64,000 bases of DNA from Toxoplasma gondii ME49 (taxonomy: Eukaryota > Apicomplexa > Conoidasida > Eucoccidiorida > Sarcocystidae): NCBI RefSeq assembly GCF_000006565.2, contig NC_031480.1:3693529-3757528 (forward strand), written 5' to 3'. A model generated the notes under the pieces. That model worked only from the letters and a program-made list of their open reading frames with translations, was not told the DNA's origin and made no database searches. Below, one piece after another: positions 26,155 to 37,293 of the stretch; the first letter of the stretch is position 1; each line of letters begins with the position of its first letter. Both the position numbers and the translations under genes were made by a program.

Positions 26155-29100
26155 TGTGCATATACATGTTTACAGATATGTGTGTATATATACATGCTGA
26201 GTCAGCTGTTGTTCGACCGTCATGAGTGCATGGTGGGACATCTCTGAGAGTGGCAGAACGAGGGAAGTGTCGAGCATTGGAAGGGGAACGCCGAAGGTGA
26301 AGTCAACAGCGTTGTCTTTGCCGACCTTCGAACCGAGGCGACTGGGTATTGATTCGGGAGTAACGCATGCGTTCAGCCTCCGTCGGTGCCGCCTCGATGT
26401 TCGAGAGCATCAGCTGAAAGCAAAGAAACAAAGGAAAACGAACGAAAAAGGAAGACAGAAGAAACACGAAAGCAAGAGAAGTAAAGAAGGAACAAGAACG
26501 AAGAGTAGGAGAGCAGGAACGAGCGGTTTGCGCCATCTTTGACCGGACGCAAGAGAGGACAGAAACGCCCGTAATTCGAGAAGACACTTGCACCAGGGAT
26601 CTGCCAGCCACTAGAGAGGGTGACAGTCGTAAGGAGACAACGCATGAAGAGCAAAGACACTAGACATGAATGGCCGAGAGGCGGGAGACATAGCGACAGA
26701 GAAACAGAGGCGCCGAAAGGAAGTGCATGGAAGAGAACTGAAGAAAAGTCCAAGACGAAGACCCCGCAGAAAACGAGGCAGCCACTCAGAAAGCTGACCC
26801 ACAGAACGGAGTGAAGAGACCTGGGGTGTACATACACCCGAAGCGCATGAGACCGCTCCGCAAGTCCAGAGCGAATGGGGAAGGGTGATCACATCTGTGT
26901 GTATATTCTTTACGTGTGTGTCTACTTCGTAAGTTTACATATTTACAGATTTTATTCATATGTGTATTACTCACATCTATTACGTATTTGCATGTATATG
27001 CATGTCGACAGCTGTGTATGCAGAAGCATGTCTGTTTCTGTCTCCGTTTTTCTGTATTTCGCGTACCACGAGAGTTCCCAAGGCCTTGCGTTTCTCTGCA
27101 AGACTCGGCGGCAGTGCACGCGCGACTTGTTCGAAAGCTCGTTCGACAATTTTCCTTTCATCGGCATGAATCTGAGAGGCAGAGCCGGCGCGGATGTGTG
27201 TTGTTGGTTGCTCGTGTCTTGGTCTCTCTTTTCTCTCCTCTGCTGTCCTGTCTCTTCCGCCCGCCGCACCGGTGGTCCTGTCTCCCCGAAGTGTCTCCGT
27301 TCTCTCGACCTCTCGCGCGCCTCTCTTGGATCGCTCTACAGACGCAGCTCGACCGACAGCTGCTTTCTCGTTGCGTACATTTTCACATGTTTCCTCTCCC
27401 TTCAAGTGCCTTTCTTCCGCTTCATCCTCGTCAACATCGCTCCCCCTACCTTTCGATTTGTCTCGCTCTGCAGAGTGTTGTTTTTTGTTTCTTCCGCCCA
27501 CTTCTTTCTCTTCTTCTGCCGCGGATTCTCTCCGAGGTCTTTCACTCATCCGCAGCCACCAGGCTCGCGCCCCTGCTTCTGATGCCTCGATCTGAGGCTC
27601 TTCCGCGAACGCGCGAGAGGCGGCCGAGACAGGCGCAGGCTGCCAAGGCTGGAGAGAGGCCAACAACGAAGCAGACGACAAAGACGCAGCCGAACGAGAA
27701 CCAGCCAGTTCGTCCGTGGGCTCACGCCGCGAGGCTTTGTCTCTCGCCGCTTCGAGCGGCCTTGAGGAGGCTGCAGACGCAAAGGCAAGCGCGTGCGAGG
27801 GAGAAGAACAAGAGGACGAAGAAGATCGCGAGGACCTGGGAGAGTCTTGGGAACCTCGCAGGTGTGAGAGAGACGAGGGGATCTTTTTGTCCTCTGAGGC
27901 AGCACGAGAAACTCGGTTTCCGACCAAGTAGGAGACAGACTCCAGAAGACCTTCGACGCGGTCGAGTGTTGCCGTCTGTCGTCGAAAGAGGTTTAGCAAC
28001 TCGTGATAGTCGTTTCCAGTCAACCGGGTTCGTTTGTGACTTTCCCCGAAACGGGCAATCGCGTTCTGGATGAATCGAGGTCCGCTGGGGGCTTCTTTGA
28101 GGTGTACAGACAGAGCAGCGTCTGTGTTAGAGGGAGTGCGTGAGTTGCTCCTTCGTGCTTTTCTTCCCTTGTTTCTCCCGGTTGCTTCGCTCCTCCCTCC
28201 GCTAGCAGGCGAGAACGATCTTGGCACTTCTCTTTGTTGATCCGCCAGACAACCTCGAACCTGTTGTTGAGCCCTCCCTGAAAATGCATCTTGTTCTTCT
28301 TCTGCTTCAGCCTCTTCGTCTTGGTCGTCTGTTTCCTCTTCTTCGTCTGCTTCAGCTTCTTCATTTTCTTCTGAGTCCTCTTCGGTCTCGTTCTCGTCGT
28401 CGTATTCATCTTCGTCCTCTTCGTCTTCTTCTACCTCTTCTTCTTCCTCTCCACCATCATCGCTCTCACTTTCTCCCTCTACTTCCTCGCGACGTCCGCC
28501 GGCTACTTCGTCGCCTTCCTTGCCCTTCGCCTTTCCATCTTTTCCTTTTCTCGATGTCTTCAGCTTCGCGGACGCTGACAGCGACGCGGCGGCGGACGCA
28601 GGCACCTGGCCGTAGGGGCGCGCGAAGAGCGCTGAGGTCTGAACAGAAATGCATGCAGAGCTAGAAGAGTCTGGCGGGCAGAGGATGACGCCTGCGCGAA
28701 GTACGAGCAACCTGTAAGCAGTTCAGGCTCAACGCTGGCGATGCTTCTGAAACCATCTCGCCGCAGAGTTGCCAGTCAAGAACGGCAACGTCTGAAGAGA
28801 AACGAAAGAAGATACAAAAGGTCGACCAAGCAAAAAGCGACGCAAACACGAGTGTGACAGATCAAGACCGTTGCATGTCCTCACTTCGACCCCTTCACTT
28901 TGTGCAGTTTCTCTTCGTTCCTTCGTTTGGCGTTCAGTGTTGTCTTTTCCCTTTTCCTCACATTCCGTTCACAACGTTTCCTTGTGTCTCCCCTACGTGT
29001 GAATTGGACTTTTCCTCTTATGCTGCTGCACCTTATTTACTCCACAGTTGTTTCTCTTCTTCGTTCACTGGTGTCTTCCTCCTTCGCAACGCTTCGCTTC

Positions 29101-31484
29101 TCTCTGGCGAGATCCGCATGCCGTCGCGTAACAGACGGGAGCTGTACGCCATTTGCAGGGACTCGCCTCTGAACTGCTTTCTGTCGCCGCTCCTCACCGA
29201 AAAAAGCCGCGCAAGTGCGGCGGCACCTGCCGCGGCAAGGAGGACCGACGCAACGTAAACGAAATTGCTCTTTCCTCCCTTCTCTTCTCCTTCTCGCGTC
29301 CGCGCTTCTCGCGCTCCTTCTCCGTTCGAGGTCCTAGTGCCCCCTGTGGCCAGCGCGCTGTCTGCACCCGACAAAGGCGCCCAAGGAGCAACGGCAGGCG
29401 GAAAAGCAGGAACAAAAGAAGGAGGATAAGAGGAAGGAGGAGGATAAGAGGAAGGAGGAGGAACAAAAGAAGGAGGATACGAGGAAGGAGGAGGATAAGA
29501 GGAAGGAGGAGGAACAAAAGAAGGAGGATAAGAGGAAGAAGGAGGAACAGAGGAAGGAGCAGGAGGAAGAGACGAAGAAGCAGCGTTGAGACCTGTTCTG
29601 CGAAAGGCTTCCTCAATTTCGGAATCCGAGAGACCTTTGTGAAGGAGAAACGTCCGCTTGGCTGCGGTGGGCGCCGCGTCAACTGCAGGCAAAAGAGCAA
29701 AGCTTTTGAGGTTCACCAGGCTCTGTCTGTTTTGCGACAAGGATGGGGAACTCGATCTCCACCGGAGAGTCCACATTCGCGTTCCATCCATATAGCCAGT
29801 TGAGCACAGGTGGAGATCCCCAGAACATCGCCTCCAATTTTCTTAACCTTTTCTCTGCCTTTTCTACACCCTGGCACACGCATGCCCCTCAAATAGGCAG
29901 ACACGAGTTTACACACAGAGGTTTCCACCGGATCTGAAGCCGCATATCTGTCTCTTCTGTCTTCTCTGCCGCCTACGTTTTCATGTGCGTTTTCAGGACT
30001 TGCATATTTCCCTTTTTTCTCTTACTCTCCTCTTCTTGCCGTGGCGACATCGCCTGCCCCATCCTTTTCTCGCCTTCTGTTTCGCCCTCCCAGTGTTTTC
30101 CGCCGTTCTCTCTCCTCGGCTTCTCGGAGGCTCTCCATCTCTGAGCATGAGCTTGCAGCTGCACATCGCTTTGCGCGCAATCCTGCGACGAAAACGAACT
30201 AAGACTCACTGGCCTGGCCAGATCGCACGATTCCGAGTCTGCGAACTGTCGACGGCCAACCTCCTTTCTCTGGAAGCAGATCTGGACGCTCCGCTTCCAG
30301 TTGTGTCTTAACAACAGCGTTCTTCCCTCAACTCGTACTCTTCTGTCGTCCCCTGTGTGACGTCGTTGCGTTCCCGATGCGCCAAGGAGGATTTGCGTCT
30401 GCGCAGCAGTTCGCGCTGCAGTCAGTCAGGTCGCTTCGCTCCTGGAAAAGACTTTTCGTGTCTGGGCATACTCACCAGAGGGCTGTTGGAGGAAGGCGAC
30501 GGCGCTGTGAATCCGAGCTTCGTCGGCCGGCGCGCTCGTCTGTCCCTCCCCTGCTTCGCGCCTTCCGCCAGCCTCTGCAGAACTCCAAGGCGCTCCGCGG
30601 TTCGCAGCAGAGGCGGAAGGAAGCTGCGAGGAAGGCGGCGCAGCGGCGTCGCCTCCTGGCGCGTTCGGCGTCTCCTGCCTTCGTCCTGCCTCGGTCCCGG
30701 GGAGCATGGCAGTCTCGACGCTCCTCTGCGGAAGTCTGAGCTGGTCCGTTTGCGGCGAAAACTGTCGTTCTTCTCGGCGACGCGGGGGCAAGTTGTCGCT
30801 CGTAGCTCGCGTCGAGCCACACGCAGACGACGGTTCCCGCGGCGCAGCGACAGGCGGACAGACGCACGCTGCGTTGGGCGGCAGCGAAGAATTGACGAAG
30901 ATCGACACAGCCGAAGCTGACGGGGGAGGGAAGGCAATGCGGTGCGCAAGCAGAGACGACGGACTTGCGCTCGACATAGGCAGAGAAGTGGACGCAGGCA
31001 GAGAAGAAGACACAGGCAGAGAAGAAGACACAGGCAGAGAAGTGGACGCAGATAGAGAAGAAGACACAGGCAGAGAAGAAGACACAGGCAGAGAAGAAGA
31101 CACAGGCAGAGAAGTGGACGCAGATAGAGAAGCGGACGCAGGCAGAGAAGATGAAGGCGAAAGAGGTGAAAGAATTGTTGGTGATTCACTCCGAGGCCCA
31201 GAAGAGTTTTCCATAGAGGAAGCAACCAAAGTCACAGGGGCAGGGACCGCGGAAGCGACAACAGGGTACGCACTCGTTCCAGACGAGGACGACAACGGAG
31301 ACGAAGCGGAGGAAGAAGAAGGAAAAGAAGACGACGAAGAAGAAGCGGAGGAAGACGAACGAGTGAATGAATGTGAGGCCGGAGGCGACAGCGAAAGAAG
31401 AGAGGTCGGAGAGGGAAGGCCGGTGGTGAGAATAGAAGCAGCGTCAAGGGAGGCTGCGGGCGTCTGCGGCGCCGGTGTATCCAT
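24022..31484 (-). CDS. PEX14: PEX14-type peroxisomal docking protein with a PUB-like domain
   Basis: Six exons: 30476-31484, 29041-29682, 27067-28691, 26326-26413, 25363-25439, 24022-24750. Phases agree throughout and predict 1389 residues (human PEX14: 377). PEX14 is the peroxisomal membrane docking site for the PEX5 import receptor. After an S/P-rich N-terminal extension, the PEX14 domain runs from about residue 322 to 366. It is split by intron 1 between SAVAFLQQPS and VDAAPTAAKR, and continues KRTFLLHKGLSDSEIEEAF. Then come a Pro/Ser/Tyr repeat region, one membrane segment (about 475-499, FVYVASVLLAAAGAAALARL), a Glu/Asp-rich block, and a predicted coiled coil (FRRQTATLDRVEGLLESV). Residues about 1055-1165 (end of exon 3 through start of exon 6) resemble a PUB domain: KALGTLV, LMLSNIEAAPTEAERMRYSR, FEERFKGMVEEVAAFLQAVGF. 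The tail has Glu-rich tandem repeats. The joint 29041/28691 is the least certain splice. The ATG is at 31484; upstream codons in frame lack ATG. Confidence 0.85.
24118..24269 (-). repeat. Coding tandem repeat in the PEX14 C-terminal tail
   Basis: Three DNA units of 54, 51 and about 47 bases (24118-24171, 24172-24222, 24223-24269) encode repeats of the type EETLAKREEEDRLVQRE, a charged sequence with heptad-like leucines. Confidence 0.9.
26074..26160. repeat. Paired (TA)n microsatellites in a PEX14 intron
   Basis: Two TA tracts separated by TTCATAGACACGAATA, within the intron between the 26326-26413 and 25363-25439 exons of PEX14. Confidence 0.85.
26821..26839. repeat. Copy of the dispersed GGTGTACGTACACC palindrome
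   Basis: CTGGGGTGTACATACACCC, one substitution (G to A) from the core palindrome, in the PEX14 intron between 26413 and 27067. Confidence 0.55.
29405..29560 (-). repeat. Coding tandem repeat: Pro/Ser/Tyr-rich spacer of PEX14
   Basis: Repeated GGAGGATAAGAGGAA and AGGAGGAACAAAAGAA units encode alternating PPSSYPP and PPSFVPP blocks between the PEX14 domain and the membrane segment. Unit count is expected to vary between strains. Confidence 0.9.
30979..31153 (-). repeat. Coding tandem repeat in the PEX14 N-terminal extension
   Basis: Runs of GGCAGAGAAGAAGACACA and GGCAGAGAAGTGGACGCA units encode SSSLPV / STSLPV repeats ahead of the PEX14 domain. Confidence 0.9.
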
Positions 31485-34400
31485 GTGGTATTCGGCAGAG
31501 ACTGAAGCCGCAGGAAACAAGAAAAAACAGAAAAGGCAAAAAAAAACGAACAAGGGACCCGCGGCGATCCAATGGGTTTGACAGACACCTGAGTGCTAAG
31601 CAGAGAGATACCGGAAACGCACGAAGGGGAAAGGCAGCGCAGACGAACGAGCCTGAATTGCCCAGATCGTTGTCGGCGGCCGAAAACCAAAGTGCGAGGG
31701 AAGGAAAGAAGAGACGTGAAGAGAAACGCACTGTCAGACTCAGAAGAAATTCACCGAAATATGGAAAGTGCAGAAACCCCTTCAGACCTTAAGTTTTTAA
31801 GAAAAAATGTATTTCTGTTACACGTTAAGAACTTCAGGTCCTGTGTTTCTACGAACCCGCCACTCCTGTAGAGTTGAAACTGAAGCGGGACCAGCGGTTG
31901 AGCGGATGAATGTTGCTTTTTCGGATGGAAGACTCAAGCACAAAGTCGGAACAGAAACCGCGCGCAGGCCACCTGGGAAGGATAGAGGGCTGGACAGGCG
32001 AAACGAAAAACCCAAAGTCGCGAGCGAGTTTGGGGATTTCAGGCGCTGTTTATAGGCAACCTTGGAAGCGAATTTGACAAGACCTAAACCAGTTAATGAG
32101 GGAAAGCGGCAGGGAAGGACCGACGCGTAAACGCGAGGAAATCCCAACCTACAGTAAGCTATGCGGCGCAGAGGACCTGAAAGAGGCCCGAGATAATAGA
32201 CAGGAAACGAACAAGCCGGGACCGTTGTACACGATATTCGAGGACCGGACAATATATTTGACTTTCGTACGTGCCCAGAGTGAGACACCGCATCCGGAAT
32301 GAACGAAAGGGAGTTTCAACAAAGCAAGTGGGCGGTCCTCTACCGGTTCAGATCTTCAAGGTCTGTGTTTACCGGAACCAAGTTCTGTTGCGTTTTTCAT
32401 GGCCATCATGGCGAGCGCATGAAGGAAGTGACATCAACTGTTCGTTTGAAAACGATCATGTAGCCACACAGAATAATATGCGGCCCAACGTAGATCGATA
32501 CGCTGAATTGCAGACCGGAAGGGTCTGTGCCCATGATTGAGAACCGTGTAGGATAAGTCACCAGGCATTTGAAACCGATCCGATAGCAACTGAAGCTCCC
32601 CGTCGACCTCTACACTATCCACTTCTTGTTGTTGCTAGCGGTGGGGCGTTGCTACGGAGGCCGGAGAAACAGCGAATCGCTCTGAGAAACGCCGGGAACT
32701 TGAGGATGTCTCTCATGCGAATTTCAGGTCTCCTGTGAACTCTCACTGGCGCAAGAGGCTGATCGGTACTTGCGTAAATCGGCAGACATAACGGTGCTGA
32801 TACAGGAAACAAAAGCGGAAGTAGAAACTGTCCCTGCACAAACGATCGGCGACCCAAACGTGCATCACGCAAAGCGACCAATGCCAGGGACCTACGTTGT
32901 CCCGAGGATCCTGAATCAAACTCCAGCTACTAGTAACAGCCAACGCTTGACGGTTGATGCACACCGTCACCAAGAAAACAAGAGCTAGCGGAGCAGCGGG
33001 CAACTGTTTTCTTTTCCTCCTTCCGGTAAGGAAAGACTGTTTCCTCCGTACGCATGGAACGCCGGAAACGCAAAAAGCGCCCCTGCTGTGTACGGAGGGC
33101 GACCGTGTAAACGCGGGACGCCTGGAGGAAACGTGGAGCTGGTTAGGTAAAGAAACAAACGCGGATCAAGGAGACCGTTGACGAGGCTGCACCGCTCTAA
33201 AGAAGGAGAGAGAAAAATAAAATGCGAGGAAATGAAATCCTTGTCGAGGCTCCAGAGTTGTGGAGCAGAGCGATCTACCGATCACAGGGCGAATGAGTGG
33301 TCCTCGGGACTGTCTCTGAGTCCGAAAAAACCGAAGAGCAGAAAGGGGGAAAAGACGGACAGCTCGTAGTTCGCCAGGCAGGCGTGCCCCAAAAGCCACA
33401 CCAGGAGGCAAGAAGGGAGCGCAGGAGCGAAACGCGAGTTTTTGGCCACTCGATTGTCGCCTGTGTCTGCGCGCGGTGACGACGAAGCAGCGAAAGTCCG
33501 AAAAACGCGGGAGAAAGTCGTGGAAACTGAAGGACACGGTGCGCGACACACGCGCAACAGCCTGACTGAGAAATCGCCTCCTTTAGGCCCGGAGTGAAAG
33601 CAAAGCGACTTCCTGACACAAACAGCAGCGGTCCCAGAGTCGCAGTGCGCCTCTGCCACACTTCAGCGAGCGCGATTTAACTGAATTTTCCTGTATCGTT
33701 CAGTTTCATTGAATCTGCGCCAATGACGAATCGCGATGTCTCCGTGTCCTACGTCTTTCTCTGCCAATCTCAATTGGGGGTGTGGCAGCCTTTTTCCCGA
33801 GAACAAAGGCACGATCTCGTGCTACCCAGCACCACTAGTGACCGCTAGTGGTCTGATCCTAAACAGTGACGCTGCTGCCGCATCTGAAGCTGCCTGTGCA
33901 CCCTGTGAGAACGAAACAACAGGAATCAAGAGGGGACTGAACAGTGGCAGAGGGGTGTTGCAAAAAGCACCAATCACAGAAACATCTCTGACAATGGTAA
34001 GCTACGAGCAGCAACTGGCCGCAGTAAAATGGGCGCTAAATTTCCACATCCTACCGAAACGGTTCTGTGGGTACGAGAGAGACTGATGAACGCGACGGTA
34101 TGACAGTAGCAACACACAGAGGAAGGTGGGGAGAAAAAGGAGGAAAAGAATGGAGAGCCGCAATACCGCCTTTTGTTTGAGATTTGTTTCTCGGTTCTCT
34201 ATGGAAAGGAATGCACCGCGAGAGGGTCTGGTGTCTCTGTAGCGGAAGGTATTTCATCTAAGTTGTATCATACCTCAAGTGAAATAGTGACAATGTTGTG
34301 CACTGATGTCACTGAATAAATATCAAGAGGAATTCCTAGGTCCATCAAGTAGTCCGATTGCCTTTCATCTGCGGCATCCAACACTCGCCTCCCTATCGAT

Positions 34401-36068
34401 AAATGCCTGTGTACACGTGATCGAATATATTTGTGCATATAAACAAGCATCTGCGTGTTTGATGAACACAGAGGCGATGCGTAGATTTCAACCGTTCGTG
34501 CATAGATGAATTGAGGTAAAAACTATGCACATAACTGTCACGTGCGTACAGAAAGTTCCACACGCATACGATGATTCACTTGCCACCTATCTGCTCACGT
34601 TAACACCTACGAACAAAGTCATTTCAGCATGAACTGTACATGCAGGGGGCTGGCTATGACTTTTACTAAGTCGCTGTACACGTGCACGGCCGTTCGCTCC
34701 CCTGAAACACACGGATCGCTGCTGCCTTTGCCCGGTCACCCCGTACTGTTGAAACCCAGAGAAGGGTCCTTTAGAGAAATCTAGGCATGCAAGTTTGTAT
34801 CTGTAACAGAAGTAACCAGTTTCTAAGATCATGGGAATGCTATCTATTATGTGAAGCATGTTGCATACAAGACGTCCAGCGCACGTGAGTATCCTAGAGT
34901 GGCACACCCTGGAGTGCTTCTGGTCTCTATGTCAGTCCCTCACTGTCTTTCGCAAAGTCCCCGTTTTCCTCTGCAGAAGTCTCCTTTTTTCAACGCCAGG
35001 TAGCTGCTGTAATACCGCCCCTGTGACGCGCAGTGCCGGAATAGAACCGGTGACCCTCTTGTCAGTACCGATCTTCATGACTGAGTTTGTGGCGAGTTTT
35101 GCGGTGGAAAGGCATGTAAAACAAGACAACACAATCCAGGAGAAAAACAAATGGGTGGCCCTCAATTTCACTTGAAGCCATCCGGAGTTTACCGTCGTGC
35201 TCTCTCTGGAAAACGCGCCGCAGACTCGCCAGACATCCCTGCAAAATGCGGCGTGTGGCCGCGCTTCTCCCGCCAGCGGCATAGTGTCTGTCGGGTGAAG
35301 TTTTCAATTTCCGCTTCCCATCGGTTCCCTTCGCTCCCATTTCCCAAGTTCAAGTCCTCAAAAGCGAGAAACGGCTTTTGCTCCTGCTTTTCGGCTCTTC
35401 TCACCTCCATAATAAAACCATTTCGCTCCTGAGAAACGAGTGTGCATCACAGCCAGCTTTGGGTGGATGTACACCCGGCTCGCGGCAACGTCGCCAGTGC
35501 ACTGCCGCGGCTGTGTCTGCAAACGTGGCGTTGCTGTGGCAATTCTGCGATTGAATTAGCTTTTCTCTCCACTTTTCCTTTGCTTTTGACTGCGTTTCCT
35601 TCTGCAGTGTGAGGGAGAGTGACGCGTCGGGACAGAGTCTCTTTTCTGTCGAAGAAAACGACATTTGAGTGCGCCACCGTCCCGCTGCGACTCTCAGGGC
35701 GTGTGCAGACACACGGGAGGCGAATTTCGGTTGACGCGGCCGGCGGCTTGCGAGGCAGTGAGCCGTTGGCGGCCGCGACTTTCTCGCGTTTTATCCTCTT
35801 TCAGCGCTCCCCCTTTTTGCGGTTTCTTCTGACGTTCCTTTTATCCAAACCGGGAGGAAGGGAGACTCCGAATGGGATTCCTCAAAGAGTACAGACAACT
35901 TCTGCTGCGTTCCCTTCGCGAGAGAGAGGCGACTCTCACGCTCGGCGGCAGCTTTTCCCTCCTCCCAACGCCGCTCTGCTTCCTTCCCTTCCCCTTGACT
36001 CTTTGTTTCTACTTCCCGCGTCGCTGCCTCCTTTCTTCAGCTGATTTCTCTTCCTCTTCCTCCCCACC
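31485..36068. other. 4.6-kb divergent intergenic region without a supported gene
   Basis: It separates PEX14 (minus) from the small Ala/Glu-rich gene (plus), so both promoters should be here. The part near 31500-31560 is pyrimidine-rich on the minus strand and probably PEX14 leader; a TTGTTTCCTGCGGCTTCAG acceptor-like sequence just upstream of the ATG may mark a 5' UTR intron. Between 32000 and 35400 I see no TA microsatellites, no long low-complexity runs and no recognisable coding sequence. A 116-codon frame at 33736-34086 (plus) has no recognisable features. At 35463 lies a half-match to the TGTACACCC palindrome. Confidence 0.55.
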
Positions 36069-37293
36069 ATGTCTTCTATTGGAAAGGCGTCTCCAGGATC
36101 CAGTCCCAAAACTTCTTCGGTTGCTGCTGCTTCCTCGCCTCCGCCCCCTTCTTCCTCGCCTTCCAGCTCTTCTTCTCCAGCTGCTTCTTCAGCGTCCTTT
36201 TCTCGTGCGAGCGTCGAGAAGGTGGTGGATTTGGCAGAACAGGCGGCAGCGGAAGCAGAAGTTGAGGCGGCGAAGGCGAGAGAAGTCGCACGGGCGGCAG
36301 GTGACGCAGCATGCAGAGCCAGTGCCGCCGCACACTTCGCTTCGCTGCAAGACGCAAAAACGGAAGAAATCATTGAGGAAACAGACCGTGTTGTCGCCGA
36401 GACCGAAAAGGTACCTCAGTCTCTCCATAAAAAATGGTATATATAAATGTATATGTAGATATGTCTTTAAACGCCAGTGTGTACCTACATTGATGCAGAT
36501 ATATATATATATATATAATATATATGTTATTCATACTTATGTAAACATATGCATATCTACATGTTTATGAGCACATGTATATGTATATATATATATATAT
36601 ATATATACGTGTGTAGTGAGGAGGAGTTGCTGTTGGGATCTGATGAGTCTGCAACTCTTCTGTCTCCGCTGAACCAAGGGCAGCCAATAGTTCTGCTGTT
36701 CGTGAGATATAATGTGCCACATAGAGGTGCCCATCCAGTGAAAGGTTTCGGTGGCTGTAGGAATCGAAAGGACGATTCTCGTAGCTGAGAAGTATGCTTG
36801 TGTATTCCGAAGGCACGTCGGACTTCCTGTTTTCAACTTTTTCTCTGACCTCTCCGATGAGGCTTGCTCGCAAGGAGTTCCTCCGTCGCGCGTTTAGTGG
36901 ACAGGACAGACACTTGGATTGCTCATCCTGACTTTCGCGTTAGGTACGGTAAACGACAGTTCTCATGCACGGTATCTTCACCTGCAGGAGTGCTGCATTC
37001 CTTTCCTCATGGAAGTAGAAAATCCGAGTCACCTTGGCTCGAAGAAAAGGAAAGTAACCAGTATTGCACAATCTACGAAGGGTCCGCTTTCTTGGTGAAC
37101 TTCCCTTGTTCAGGTGGTTGAGAAGGCAGAGGCGGCCGCCCACGCAGCAGACGTCGAAGCAGCAGAGGCCGAGAAACTTGCAGGAGAAATTGAAGAAGAT
37201 CTGGCAGCGCGTAGAGAGGATCTGAGGTCGGGAGTGCCTTCGCCGCTGCCTTTCCAAGACGAAAAACTGCGTAAAGGCATGCCGGGAAAGTAG
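36069..37293 (+). CDS. Small Ala/Glu-rich helical protein, function unknown
   Basis: Two exons, 36069-36410 and 37114-37293, joined in phase 0 (AAG/GTACCT donor, TTGTTCAG acceptor), predict 173 residues. I do not recognise the family. After about 45 Ser/Pro/Ala residues, the rest is almost entirely Ala, Glu, Lys and Arg with few aromatic residues (VEKVVDLAEQAAAEAEVEAA, then VVEKAEAAAHAADVEAAEAE), which predicts one long amphipathic or coiled-coil helix running across the exon joint. The tail ends in FQDEKLRKGMPGK. The same style of sequence on both sides of the intron supports the splice. There is no signal peptide or membrane segment. The ATG sits in an optimal context (CACCATGT) after a pyrimidine-rich leader. 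The intron carries TA microsatellites at 36498-36530 and 36585-36606. A cytoskeletal or scaffold role is only a guess. Confidence 0.65.

Noticed and set aside
29683..29791. Alternative PEX14 start at the ATG at 29791
   Set aside because: The 30476-31484 exon supplies SAVAFLQQPS, the missing first helix of the PEX14 domain, and joins in phase to 29682 at a strong acceptor; the 29683-29791 stretch is better read as intron.
29743..29937. Plus-strand frame starting MGNSISTGE, with an N-terminal myristoylation-like sequence
   Set aside because: It lies within the first intron of PEX14 on the opposite strand, is only 64 codons and has no supporting exon structure.
33736..34086. 116-codon plus-strand frame as a small gene
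   Set aside because: No recognisable features, no favourable start context and no splice partner; a frame of this length is expected by chance in GC-rich DNA.
35027..35060. tRNA-like T-arm on the minus strand (GGTTCTATTCCGG)
   Set aside because: The loop departs from TTCRANN and no acceptor stem or anticodon arm can be paired around it.
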